Shown one piece after another: positions 40,743 through 52,614 of a stretch of DNA of 64,000 nt. The translations under genes were made by a program, and so were the position numbers. Source of the stretch: Hippopus hippopus (lineage: Eukaryota; Mollusca; Bivalvia; Cardiida; Cardiidae); the NCBI GenBank assembly GCA_946811185.2, contig OX328096.1:71919345-71983344 (forward strand). The letters are read 5' to 3'. The notes under the pieces are model-generated. The model was not told the origin of the DNA and made no database searches. It saw nothing but the letters and a program-made list of their open reading frames with translations. Each line of letters begins with the position of its first letter. The first letter of the stretch is position 1.

Positions 40743-40957
40743 ACAATATATTGTCACATGTTATGAATATTTATGAATGTAGGAAATTGGATGTCAGAAA
40801 AAATTGATTTCTGTCAATGTTTTTGAACTCATTGAACTGTATATGCTCTTTGATGTCAGCTTCTAGAGACATGTTTTTCCTTCCGTTCTTTTTTCTGAAA
40901 AAAAAGCCAGACCTATTAACCCATGTCCTACCTCACAGTACTGCCCAGAATTGAAAT

Positions 40958-41158
40958 CTGGGTCCATATTCACCAGCCATTCTTAAGTATGTTCTTAGTC
41001 TTATTCTGTGAGATTTTCTATATTTGAACATAACAGAACTTCTGATTGCTTCAGGAAATACTTTAGCCAATCAGAAGTTGTGTTACCTTCAAATTTAGAC
41101 AATCCAGAGAATAAGTCTAAGAAACTTCCTAAGAATAGTTGGTGAATACAGACATTAC
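40958..41158. mobile_element. Element D, full copy
   Basis: GGGTCCATATTCACCAGCC at the left, AGTTGGTGAATACAGAC at the right; arms of about 90 bp with CCAATCAGAAG at the tip. Confidence 0.82.
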
Positions 41159-41567
41159 TGAAAAAAAGGGGAATAAAAGCAATTATGATACTTTAAAGAA
41201 GTTCTTGTATATATTTTCACATTACTATCAATTTTATTATTTCATTATTATCAATACCATCAGAGAAAAAAAAACTCTTTTAAACTTCAAATATTTTTCT
41301 ATTTAGTGCTTCATTTGGAGGGAAAAATATTTCGGTTTAAAAATCTGTGTTCATGAACTTGAATGTTTTTAGAGTAGAGATAAATGTGAATTGAAAAGTT
41401 GTCAACATATCTGAACATCTTTGTATCTGATATTTATGCTTTTTATTGTTGAAAATTTCAGTATCAAAATTATATACAACAGTTAAAATGTTTTCATACA
41501 AAGCTACTGGCCAAAGGTTAAAAGTCATGTATAGTTTTGTATTTCCCCATAAACATTATTTTAACAG
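41159..41567. other. AT-rich stretch, no feature recognised
   Basis: No reading frame or repeat assigned. Confidence 0.5.
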
Positions 41568-41794
41568 TAACCATTTACCACACAATAAAATTTTAAACTC
41601 ATCCAAATTCAAAACTGTCACATAAGGAATCAAATGTGGCTGAAATTATAAAATTTGTCCTCATAAGGCTAGAAAACGTTGTGGGAAAAAGGTGAAAATG
41701 CTGGCTGTCAGCATTTCCTCCTTTTCTCATAATGTTTTCGAAAGACTTCTCCCTCAGGGTCATTAAAACATGAGATTGTTTGGTAAAGGGTTAT
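41568..41794 (-). mobile_element. Element A, full length
   Basis: GTAACCATTTACCACAC to TTTGGTAAAGGGTTAT; centre GGCTGTCAGC. Confidence 0.92.
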
Positions 41795-41993
41795 CTCCAC
41801 ATTTCGGTGAACACTTCACAGACACAGATTTAATATGTAAAAATAATTATCATCAAAAAATTTTTTTAACCAATTACGAATGTTAGATTCTTTTTTTATC
41901 ATGATTAAAAGGCATTTTAACTGATGGGTGAATGTTTGGAAATGGTTTATTGGACGATGTAAAACTCTCTAGTGTTATCATACAGTTTTCTTG

Positions 41994-42222
41994 TATGGCC
42001 CTCCACCAGAGAACTAAATTTTAGACCTGTTCATGTTGAAAGCATAGAAGACAATAAGGTGAATGTGACTCATATGATGGGATTTGTCTTTGAAAGGGTA
42101 GGAAACATTGTGGGAAAAGGAGAAAATGCTGGTTACCAGCATTTTCTCCATTTCCCACAATGTTTTCAAAAGCTGTCTGTTTTGGGGTAATAAAACTAGG
42201 GGTTGTGTGGCAAATGGACAAT
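41994..42222 (-). mobile_element. Element A, full length
   Basis: Ends diverged; hairpin nearly perfect, centre GGTTACC; TGTGTGGCAAATGGACAA. Confidence 0.88.
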
Positions 42223-42335
42223 GAGATGAATTGATGGCATTGCTGAGCTGCCTTTCGGATTATCTGTGTTCCAAACTATCATGTCATGTTGTGTGATTCT
42301 GGGTATCGCTATCATTGACTGTCCATAATAATATT

Positions 42336-42490
42336 TAAGGAATGAAGAGAATTTTTTTGTTTTTGTTTTCATGGAGGTATGGAAAAAAACCTAATCACAC
42401 TTCTGTATGAAACCGCAAAGCATACAAAAGTGTGATTAGGTTTTTTTCCATACCTCCATGAAAACAAAAACGAATTCTCTTCATTCCTTA
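42336..42490. repeat. large hairpin, arms of about 70 bp
   Basis: TAAGGAATGAAGAGAATT at 42336 pairs with AATTCTCTTCATTCCTTA ending 42490; stems include CATGGAGGTATGG and CCTAATCACACTT; loop AAACCGCAAAG. One or two mismatches only. Confidence 0.92.
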
Positions 42491-43071
42491 TAATTCACTT
42501 TCACAGACAACAAATATGAACTTAAATAATTCTAACTGCTCTTTTTTTTTGTAAATCCAACAATGCGTATTTATTTACTGTCCTTTTCATTGATATTTCA
42601 CAGCGCGGTAAAACTGCTCCTTACGTAAAAATGATGTAATTCATGACATCATTATAGTATTGATCATTTGCAGATTGAGTGGATTTATTATTAGAAGTTC
42701 AATACGCTAAAGTTGAAAATAAGATTGTTTAAACCCAGCAGAATAACAATGAGTTTTCAGCTCTCTCTTTGAATTTACTGTTGGATTTTTTTTTTTTAAT
42801 TCAGCTAGCTCAGAACGAAAAAACATTATGAAATCTCGTATACATGTTTGTTTACATTAGTTTGACTGCAAAAGTAGTTTCGGCAGTGCTGAATTTTTTT
42901 TTTTTTTCATGGAGCTATGAAAATTTTTTTTCAGCCAATCAGAACTCGCCAATGTTCATGAAAAAACTAATATTGAATTATTTCAAAATAGACAAGCAAT
43001 TCAAGTTCTTTGAAGAGTAGGAAGGAATGTTTTCTGTATAGGGTGGACTCATTTACCAAACCTTCATGTGT
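42491..43071. other. possible body of the same hairpin element
   Basis: CATGGAGCTATGAAAATTTT at 42908 echoes the hairpin stem; otherwise AT-rich and unassigned. Confidence 0.4.
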
Positions 43072-43299
43072 TTCAACTCCTTACAACACGACAGAAATGC
43101 AGATTTGTCAGAATTGAAAGCATTTGCAGACAACAATTGAAGTTTTGCTTAAATGATGGGATTAGCCTTAGAAAGGATAGAAAGCACTGTGGGAAAAGTA
43201 GTAAATGCTGGTTATAACATTTTCTCATTTTCCCACAATTTTTCATATGGCCTCTTCCTCAAGATCATTGAAACTTAGGATAGTGTGGTACAGGGCTAA
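43072..43299 (-). mobile_element. Element A, full length
   Basis: CTCCTTACAACACGACAG to GTGTGGTACAGGGCTAA; centre GGTTATAAC. Confidence 0.9.
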
Positions 43300-43303
43300 G
43301 CAG

Positions 43304-43440
43304 CTTAACGAAAAAGGCCTTTGAATTTATTGTGGAATTAGAGAACTTGGTGGTGGTTAGTATTTCCTGCTTTCCCACGATGTTTTTTTACCCTTTCAAT
43401 TTAGACAAGTCAAAAATTTTGTCATGCGTTGAAGCCTTAA
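43304..43440 (+). mobile_element. Element A, both arms shortened
   Basis: AAAAAGGCCTTTGAATTTATTG; L reduced to CCCTTTCAATTTAGACAAG and terminal. Confidence 0.75.
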
Positions 43441-43570
43441 ACAAGATCTTATATCACTGTCTGTTTGTATGAGCTGTCATCATAGCTGCTTCTTTTCCCC
43501 AAGAGTTTTTTGTTGCAATCAAAAGAGATTTTTCTTTCCTTCATATTTCACTACTGTGTCTCCAGGGTCC

Positions 43571-43782
43571 ATCTTCACCAACCATTCTTAAGAATTCTCA
43601 GTCCTATTCTCCAAGAGTTTCTACATTGGAAAGTAACACAACTTCTGATTGGCTAAACCAAATTGGCTAAACCATTTGGTTTAGCCAATCAGAAGTTGTG
43701 TAACTTTCAAATGTAGAAAATTCTGGATAATAAGACTGAAAACGTTCTTAAGAATGGTAGGTGAATATGGACCCTGTTCTTA
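43571..43782. mobile_element. Element D, best copy
   Basis: GGGTCCATCTTCACCAACC / GGTAGGTGAATATGGACCC ends; tip GGCTAAACCA duplicated; inverted CCAATCAGAAGTTGTGT on both arms. Confidence 0.9.
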
Positions 43783-44259
43783 TTTGTGGTTTGTCTAAAA
43801 ATAGCCACTATGATAGTCTATTGTGTGTCCATTAATATTACATAGTATTTTAGAATTTCATGAAACTCATTTTAATTGGTGAAGCTGTATTGATGTTTAA
43901 ATATTGATGATAGATTAAAAACTTTAGGGCTTGTTCTTGAATATTAAATTCAAGATATAAAGAATAAAGAGAGTTGTCTGTGATGATATATTTTATTGTC
44001 ATGTAATGGTAAAATTACAGAATAAAAATTCATTGTCTTAAGATATAGTCTTGCGTGGTATTTTATAACACCCAAGGGCATTAGCCTGTGTTTCAGTCAA
44101 TTCAATTGTTTTCCTTTTATACTAGTATATTCTGATGTCACTCTGTCATGGTGGAACTGATAAACAGTTTTGCCATAGATCTGTTCAGACCGTAAAAAGA
44201 GACCACAATAAGGAGTGATTAACAAATCATTACTGCCTGGACCCAGGCTACAGGGCATT
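43783..44259. other. stretch without recognisable feature
   Basis: No reading frame or repeat assigned. Confidence 0.5.
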
Positions 44260-44592
44260 GTCATGAAACTTGGCATGTGTCCTTTTGTTTCTGTAAAACC
44301 ATATTTCATATGTTGCCTGCAGATGCTTGACTCTTGACCAAATGACAAAATTTTAGACTTAACCAAATTCAAAGCATTTGCAGATGACAAAATAAAGATG
44401 GCTCAAATGGTAGGTCCTTGATAGAGTGAAAACATTGTGGGAAAAGGAGAAAATGCTAGTTACCAGCAATTTTTCCTTTTCCCACAATGGTTTCAAAGGG
44501 CTTCTTTCCCACGGTTGTTAAAATCCAAGATTGTGTGGTAAAAGGTTGAAATTGAACCAGTCTAAAATGTTGTCTTCTTGTGAAAAGATAAG
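44260..44592 (+). mobile_element. Element A L arm, host of a nested copy
   Basis: TATTTCATATGTTGCCTGCAG + insert + AATTGAACCAGTCTAAAATG..CTTGTGAAAAGATAA. Confidence 0.75.
44326..44548 (-). mobile_element. Element A, nested, full length
   Basis: TTGACTCTTGACCAAATG to GTGTGGTAAAAGGTTGA; both ends TTGA rather than TTAA. Confidence 0.9.
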
Positions 44593-44644
44593 GTTTATGC
44601 ATAATTATTATGTAATTTAACATAAGACTTTGCCGGAAATTGCT

Positions 44645-44845
44645 TTATGCTTCTCTGAAAAAGTCGGTTATCCTCATGTGATTTAGAGGATACCACATTC
44701 TAAAGAGATTTGGGTAGCATATCTGGGAATATGAAAGTGCACTGAAATGAGAAGTTGGGATAGTATACTCTGAAATTAGAGAGTAGTACAGTATATCCTG
44801 AGTGAAGAGGATTTGGAAGCATAGTCTGAACCACAGGTAACTAAA
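44645..44845. repeat. outlying minisatellite units, flank variant
   Basis: Units of the form GGGATAGTATACTCTGAAAT and TATATCCTGAGTGAAGAGG resemble those at 51090-51570. Confidence 0.55.
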
Positions 44846-45050
44846 GCTCCATTGGTCTATCACAGAACACCAAAATTTTCATTGGTCAATCACCAATAGC
44901 ACTATTAAAGAGGGATGTGCCTTTGTACTACCTGTATTTTTCAGTAACAGTTTTCCATGATCGACTATTGAAAATTTCAGTATTCAGCAAACAGACCTTT
45001 AGAGCTTCAATTGTTTGTGGCCTGAATTTAGTGAGTGCAAGATCACATTC

Positions 45051-45317
45051 TTAACTCTTCTCAACAACACTAAAGAATAAAGCTTTTTACATCATAGGGT
45101 GAAAAAAAAAGATAAACAGCACTTTCTCCTTTTTCCACAACTCTGTCTACCCTTTCACAGACTAATCTGTTCACTTGAGTCATAGCTCATTTGTTGTCAA
45201 AAACCATATTCTACTTTTTCAGAGAAAAATTTCATAACTTTAGCCACACTTGAATAGTTGTCTGCAAAAACTTTGAAATCGGATAAGTCTAACATTTTGT
45301 TGTCTTGTAAAGGGTTA
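45051..45317 (+). mobile_element. Element A with duplicated L-arm segment
   Basis: CTACCCTTTCACAGAC..TGAGTCATAG..TTGTTGTC is repeated as CTACTTTTTCAGAG..TTTAGCCACAC..GTTGTCTGC; ends TTGTAAAGGGTTAA. Confidence 0.85.
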
Positions 45318-45349
45318 AGAAGAGCATAGTCACACACAACTTTGAATGC

Positions 45350-48300
45350 GCTTAGGGATAATATTTATCTTAAAATTCACATGGGAATGATAATTGAGAT
45401 CTTAAAATGCCATTTGGGATAACAGATCTTGAAGTGCAGATAGGGATAAGAGAAATCTTGAAATGCCAATGAGGATAATGCAGATCTTGAATTGCCAATG
45501 AGGATAATGGGGATAATAGAGATCTTGAAATGCAAATGGGGGTGATTTATTTCTTAAAATGCCAATGTGAATAAGAGTCATCTTGAAATGCAAATGGGAA
45601 TAATGGTCATTTTGAAATACAAATGGATATAATAGAGATGAAAAAAAAAAGCAAATGGGGATATTCAAAGTCTTGAAATGCAAATGGGAGATTATAGAGT
45701 TCTAAAAATGCCAATAGGAGTAATATAGATTATGAATGCAAAAGGGGATGATGGACTTTCTGAAATGCAGATGGGGATAACCGAGGTCTTCAAATGCCAA
45801 TGCAGAAGATTGGCATCTTAAAATGGAAATAAAAAGGTTTTTGAATGTAGAGGGATATGGTAGATATCTTGAAATTCCATTGAGGATAATCAAGATCTTG
45901 AAATGTAAATGGGGCTATAAAAGAGTTCTTGAAATGCATATGAAGGTAATAACAATCTTGAAATGCAAAGGGTGAAAAAAAGGAAATCTAAAAATGTAAA
46001 TTGGAATAAAAAAGATCTAGAAATAGAGCAAAACAGTTTTGAAATGCAAAAGGAGATGATAGAGATTTTGAAATGCAAATGGAGATAATAGACATTTTGA
46101 GATGCAACGGGGGATAACAGAGATTTTGAATAGCAAAAGGGGATTACAGGAATCTTAAAATGCTATTAGGATCAAAAGAGATCTTGAAATGCAAAGTACG
46201 ACATTAGTGATCTTTATTTGCCCAAGGTAATGATGGAGAACAAATGGTTAAAAAAAGAAAAAAGAAATTTTGAAAAGCAGATGGGGACGATAAGGATCTA
46301 AAAATACAATTTGGAATATCAAAAATCGTGATACTGTAAAAGGGATATGAATATCTTGAAATGCAAAAGGGGATAATCCAGATCTCAGAATGCAGATGGG
46401 ACAAAAGAGATATTGAAATGCAAATGGGGATAATGGAAATCTTAAAATGCAACTGTTAACATTGAAGATCTAGATATGCCAAGAGGATTACTTAGATCTT
46501 GAAAGGCAAATGGGAACAGTAAAGAACTTAAAATTGCAAATGGAAATAACACTGGTCTTGAAATGCAAATGTCAATATTGAAGATCCAGATATGCCAAAG
46601 GCGATAATACAGAGCTCGAAAAAAATGGGAATAATACAGAAAGAATGTGTTAATGTCTTGAAATGCGACCATACATATCTTGACATGCAAAAGGCGATAA
46701 TAGAGATCTTGGAATTAAAATGGGGAATAAGACAAAATGCAAATGGGGATAATAGAAATCTTGAAATGAAAATTTGAATCTTTGAGATGCCAGAGGGGAT
46801 AATAGAGATCTTGAAATGAAAAAGAGAATTGTATTGGTATTGAAATGCAAATTTGGAAAATGGTGATCATGAAATGCAAAACGGGAACGAAGTGATCTCT
46901 AATTCAAATGGGGATAAATCTGATCTTTAAATGCAAATGGAGATTAAGTGATCTTGAAATGCAATTAAGGGTAGTGAAGAATCTAAATGCAAGCTGGAAT
47001 TATAGAGATCTTATAATGAAAACGGAGATCTTGAAATGCATATAGAGAAATTCAAATGGTAGTGAATAGAGATCTTTAAATGCAAATGAGAAAAGTTGAG
47101 ATCTTGAAATGCCAAAGGTGATAATAATTACCTCAAATTCAAAAAGGGATAAGAGAGATTTTGAAATAAAAATGGGGATAATAGAGATCTTGAAATACAA
47201 ATAAGAACAGTACATGTCTTTAAATGCCAATTAGGATAATACTGATTTTAAAATGCAAATGGAGGTAATAAAGATCTTGAAATGCATATAGCAATTACAG
47301 AGCCCTTGAAATACATATGGGAATAAAAAAGATCTTAAAATGCAAATGATAATAATAGAGATCTTAAAATGCAGATAGAAATGATAGATAAACTGAAATG
47401 CATATGGGTTAAGATTGATCTAAAATTTAAAATCAGATTAAAAGAGATCTTGAAATTGAAATGGGATATAGTGTTTTTGAAATGCTGAAAGGGTTAGTGT
47501 TGATCTTACAATTCAAGTGTTGATAATATACAGTAATTCTTGAAATACACTTGGGACTAAATGAAATCTTGAAATGCAAATAGGGATAGTAGGGATCTTG
47601 AAGTGCAAATTGGGATAATGAAATTTTATGGCCCGTGGACATCAGAGGTCATATTGAGGCAAATTGGGATAATAGAGATCTTGAATTGCAAATGGAGGAA
47701 ATATATATCTAAAAATAGGGATGATAACGATCTTGAAATGCAAAAGAGGACATTTATCTTAATATTCAAATGGAGGTTATATAGCTCTTGAAATGAAAAT
47801 TGCAATAATTGAGATCTTGAAATGTAAATGGGAATGAACAAATTTCATTAATGTAAATGTAAAGGGGAATAAGAGTGCATTTGAACCCAAAATGGGAATA
47901 GTAGAGATCTTGAAATGTGAATTTGGGCTTAAAAGAGACCTGAAATTCAAATTGGTATAATGCACACATTGAAATGCATATAAGGATATTAGAGATAATG
48001 ATATGCCAAATGAGATCAGAGATATTAGAGATCTTGATACGCCAAATGGGATCATAGGGATCTTAAATTTAAATGGGAACAATGATGACATAATTAGAGG
48101 GTAAGAATTATAATAAAAAATGGATCAGAACTTGAAATACATTTGGATTTATAGAGATATAAAAATGCAAATCAGGACAATGGTGATCTTACATAGATAA
48201 CAGAGATCTTGTATTTGCACATGAGGATAACAGTGTTCTTAAATGTTAAATGGGGATAATAGAGACTTTGAAATGCAAATGGGAATGATAGAGATCTTGA

Positions 48301-51080
48301 TATACACATGGGTATACCTTGAAATAGACATGATAATTATAGTGTTCTTGAAACGCAAAATGGCGATAATGGAGATCTTGAATTGCAAATGGGGACAATG
48401 GTAATCCTGACATTCAAATGGACATAAAAGAATAAATCATGAAAGGCAAACAGAGATAACAGTGATCTTGAAATACAAATTCGGATTATACTGGTCTTGA
48501 AGGGCCTTTGGAGATTGGGGATATAAGAGATCTGTGGAAATATAAATGGGTATAATGAGCTCTTGAAATGCCAATGGAGACAACAGAGATCTTGATACGT
48601 TAAAGGTGAAATAGTTATTCTAAAATACAAATTTAAATAACAAAAGTCTTAGAGTTCAATTGGGATAACTGAGATCTTAAAATGCAAATACACATAGGGA
48701 TAAATGCAATCTTAAAATGCAAATGATGAATGACACATGAAATGTAAATTAGGACAAAACTGATCTTGAAATGCAATCTGTAGATAACTGAGATCTTTAA
48801 ATGTAAATGTAGATTATGGTTACCTTGAAATGGGTATAATAGATTGATTTAAAATTGAAATGCAAATGGAAATAGTAATGATCCTCATATGCAGATGAGG
48901 ACAATGGTAATGGTGAAATGCAAATGGATACAGAAAAGATCTTAAACTGCAAAGGGGAAAATGGATACATATCTTGAAATACAAATTAGGATTGTGGAGA
49001 TATTGAAATGCAAATGGGGATAATAGAAATCTTTAAATGCAAATGGGGATATTATTGATCTGGAAATGGGAATTGGAATAAAATAGATCTCGAAATGCAA
49101 ATGAGGATAACAATGATCTGGAAATGAAAATGGGGATAAAAGAGATATTGAAATCAAATTGGGACAATGATGATCTTAAAATGCAAAGGTTATTAAAGAG
49201 ATCTTGAAATGCAAGTGGGGATAATAAGATCTTTAATTGCTGGGGATAATAGTAACAACTGCATTAAAACATAAATAAGAATAAGAGAGATATTCAAATG
49301 CAAATTGGAAAAATACCGATCTTCAAATGCACATTTGGATAAAAGCAATATTGAAATGCAAACCAGAATAATACTGATCTTGAAATGGAAATGGCGATAC
49401 AAGAGGTCTTAAAATGTAGATGGGTAATATTGAAATTGAAGCTTATGGAGAGAACAGTGATCTTGAAATGCAACTTGGGATAAAGAATTCTTGAAATGCT
49501 ATACAGGGTGATTGAGATCTTGGAATGCAAATGGGGATAATCAAGATCTTGAAGTAAAGTAGGGGCTATTGAAATCTTGAAATGCAAATGGGAATAATAA
49601 AAAGTATTGAAATGGAAATAGGGATAATCAAAATCCTGAAATGCAAACAATAATTTTCAAGACATTGAAATGCCATTTGGAATAATAGAGGTCTTGATAT
49701 GCAACAGGGGTAACTGAGATATTGAAATGCAAATGGGGAGAATGTAAATATAGAAATGCAAACAGTCACAGTAGAGATCTTGATTTGCAAATGGGATAAA
49801 AGAAATCTTGAAATGCACATGGGGGTAATAGTGATCTTGAAATGCCAATGGAAATGATACTGCTCTTGAAATGCAAATGTGGATAACAGATATCTTGAAA
49901 TGCAAATGGGATGAAAGAAGTCTTGAAATGCACATAGGGGAAAAAGTGATCTCTCACATGTGGATAACAGATATCTTAAAATGCAATTGGGGATAATACA
50001 TGATCAGGAAATGCAAATGGGATACTAGTGATCATGAAAGGCAAATCAAAATAAAAGTTTCCCTGAAATTCAAATTGATATAATAGACATCTCTAGATGC
50101 AAATAGAGATAAAACTGCTCATGAAATGCAAACGGGGAAATAATGATCTTGAAATGCATTTGAATACAAATGTGATCTTAAAATGCTTACGACAGAGTAG
50201 TGATACTGAAATGTAAATGGCAATACTAGTAATCTTGAAATGCAAATGGGGCTAAAAGAAATTTTGAAATGCAAATGGGGATAACAGTGACCTTGAGATG
50301 TAAATGGGGATAGTCATGATTTTTATATGCAAACAGGGATAACAGTGACTTTGAAATTTAAATGTAAATAATGCTCATCTTGAAATGTAGAACTTTGTGT
50401 TAATAGATATCTTGAAATGCAAATGGAGATAATCGTGATCTAGAGATGCAAATGGGGATAATAGTGAATTTGAAATGCAAATGGGAATAATTGTGAACTT
50501 GAAATGCAAATAAGGGGTAATAGTGATCTCAAAATGCAAATTACAATATTAGAGATCCTAAACAGAAATGGGGGTAATAGTGATATTAAAATGCAGATTG
50601 GGATATTAGAGATCATGGTATGCCAAAGGGGACAGACTTATCTTGATATGCAAATAGGAATAATACTGGTCTTGAAATGCAAACAAGGATAATAGCAATA
50701 TTGGCATACAAATGTGGCCTATCAAGGTCATGGTATGCAAATGGGACAATCAGGATCATGAGATGCAAATGGGATTAAAACATACTGGTCTTGTAATGTA
50801 TATTGTTATAATAGATATCTTGAAAATGCTATGGGGGAAATAGATATCTCAACAAACAAGTAAAATGGTGATATTCAACGCAAATGGGGGTAACTGAGAT
50901 CTTTAAATACAAATGGGGGTAAAGTTTATCTTGAAATGTACATAGATATAAAAGTTATCTTGAGATGTAAATCAGATAATAAATATCTCGAAATGCTAAT
51001 GGGGAAATAATTATCTTGAAATGCAAACTGAGATAAAGAGTTCTTGAAATGCTAATGGGGATAGTGCTGATCTTGACAAA
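45350..51080. repeat. 29-bp minisatellite with POU-octamer motif
   Basis: Consensus unit, read on +, GATCTTGAAATGCAAATGG followed by GGATAATAGA; roughly 5.7 kb, so on the order of 195 units. Units are individually diverged but the ATGCAAAT, GATCTTGAAAT and GGATAATA blocks recur throughout. On the - strand the unit has few stops, giving chains of spurious frames. Confidence 0.95.
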
Positions 51081-51572
51081 ATTCTGAAATGAGTTTGTTT
51101 AACATCTTGATATGAGAGAATGGGGAAGTATATCTTCTAAAAAGAGTGGGTCAGTGCATCCAGGGTGCAGATAGTTTATCTGGAACTGAAAGAGAGGAGA
51201 AATATTTTCTGAAAGGACAGACATGTAAAGCATAAACTGAAGCAGCAGTGTGGAATAGCCCATTCTAAAATGGGGATGACTAGCTTTTATTCTGAATGAA
51301 AAATAAGTATCACATCCCCAATATTGAGAAGGTGGGACGGCACATCCTGAAAGGAGAGTGGGATGAAATACCCTAAAATGAGAGAATGGGACAGCACATC
51401 CTGAGATGAGTGAGTAGGGAATAGCACAGCCCAGAAATAAGAAAGTATGGATAGGATATCTAAAAATGATAATGGAATAGCACAACTAAAAATGAGAGTA
51501 TGTTGTTGTCTGATATTGAAATGAGAGATTAGAGAAGCATACCTTGATATGAGAGGATGGAAGAGCAAACCC
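51081..51572. repeat. minisatellite, flank variant
   Basis: Units of about 26-31 bp such as GAGAATGGGACAGCACATCC TGAGATGA. They align with the 29-bp unit (ATCYTGAAATG..AATGGGATA) but lack the octamer. Confidence 0.8.
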
Positions 51573-51801
51573 TTAACCCTTTACTGCATAATGCCAACTT
51601 TTAACGGCACTGGGAAAGAAGCCTTTTGAAAATACTGAGGGAAAAGGAGAAAATGCTGGTAACCAGCATTTTCTCTTTTCCCCACAATGTTTATTACCCT
51701 ATCAAAGAACAATTACACCATTTGAGCCACAATGAAATTGTCATCTGCAAATGCTTTCAATTTGGACAAGGCTAAAATTTTGTCATCTGGTAAAGGGTTA
51801 A
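51573..51801 (+). mobile_element. Element A, 229 bp, young type, in the minisatellite edge
   Basis: TTAACCCTTTACTGCATAAT to CTGGTAAAGGGTTAA; array-like units continue on both sides (AAATGAGAGAGG). Confidence 0.95.
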
Positions 51802-51927
51802 ATGAGAGAGGTTACAATGTCAGGAAATGAGGAAGAAAGAGAGAGATATTGATCTAGCACATTATATATTGAGAACTTTGCAAAGCATTATCATAAAACT
51901 AGAACTTATTTTTCTACAAAAAAAACA

Positions 51928-52273
51928 GATGTCTCCCCCCTTTTTGGTGTCAGAAGGATTAATAATCCATGATAAAGTTAATAACATTTTCTCCCAGATT
52001 TCTATTGCAGACACGAAATTGTACATAAAATGAGTAAGGAAAATAATCAAAGGGAAATAACTTGAAAAATATACAAGCCAGAGTTATGGTTCTTGTACAT
52101 GACACTTCGTCTCATGGTGCTTTACAAATGTGTGAAGTTTTATCAAAATGTCTTAAAAGGTTTTTGAGTTATAGAGTGGACATGATTTGTGACGGACGGA
52201 CGGACAGACAGATGGACAGACGGACACATGAGGAAAAACAATATGTCTCCCGACCCTGACGGGGGGAGACATA
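51928..52273. mobile_element. non-autonomous element with ATGTCTCCCCC ends
   Basis: AGATGTCTCCCCCCTTT at left, GGGGGGAGACATAATG at right, inverted; internal GACGGACGGACGGACAGAC run at 52190-52225. Inserted in flank-variant minisatellite units. Confidence 0.7.
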
Positions 52274-52360
52274 ATGAGAGGAAAGGATAGCAAATCCTAA
52301 AATGAAAGGCACATTCTGAAACAAGTGTTGGATATATTGCTTGATGGGGGGGAGACATCC

Positions 52361-52614
52361 TTAACCCTTTACCAAACAATACCCTATTTTTACTACCTTG
52401 AAAGAATGGGCTTTTTAACACCTTTAGGTGGAAAAAAAAAATGCTAGAAACCACAATTTTCCCCTTTTCCCACAATGTTATCTACCGTTTCAATGACAAA
52501 TTCCATCATTTCAGCCACTTTTTACACAATATTCTCTTCTTTCAAAGATAAATCCCATCACTTGAACCACAATCAATGTTGTCTGCCCAAGTCTAAAAAA
52601 TCTTGTTGTCTTAA
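52361..52614 (+). mobile_element. Element A with duplicated L-arm segment
   Basis: CAATGACAAATTCCATCATTTCAGCC then CAAAGATAAATCCCATCACTTG; same type of duplication as 45051. Confidence 0.85.

Noticed and set aside
45402..51568. Chains of minus-strand frames rich in HLHFKISIIPICISRS-like peptides
   Set aside because: Product of the 29-bp unit having few stops on that strand; the frame shifts every unit and indels break it.
52190..52225. GACGGACGGACGGACAGAC run as an independent microsatellite of interest
   Set aside because: Part of the ATGTCTCCCCC element at 51928-52273; a similar GGACAGATGG run also occurs in the 55231 element.
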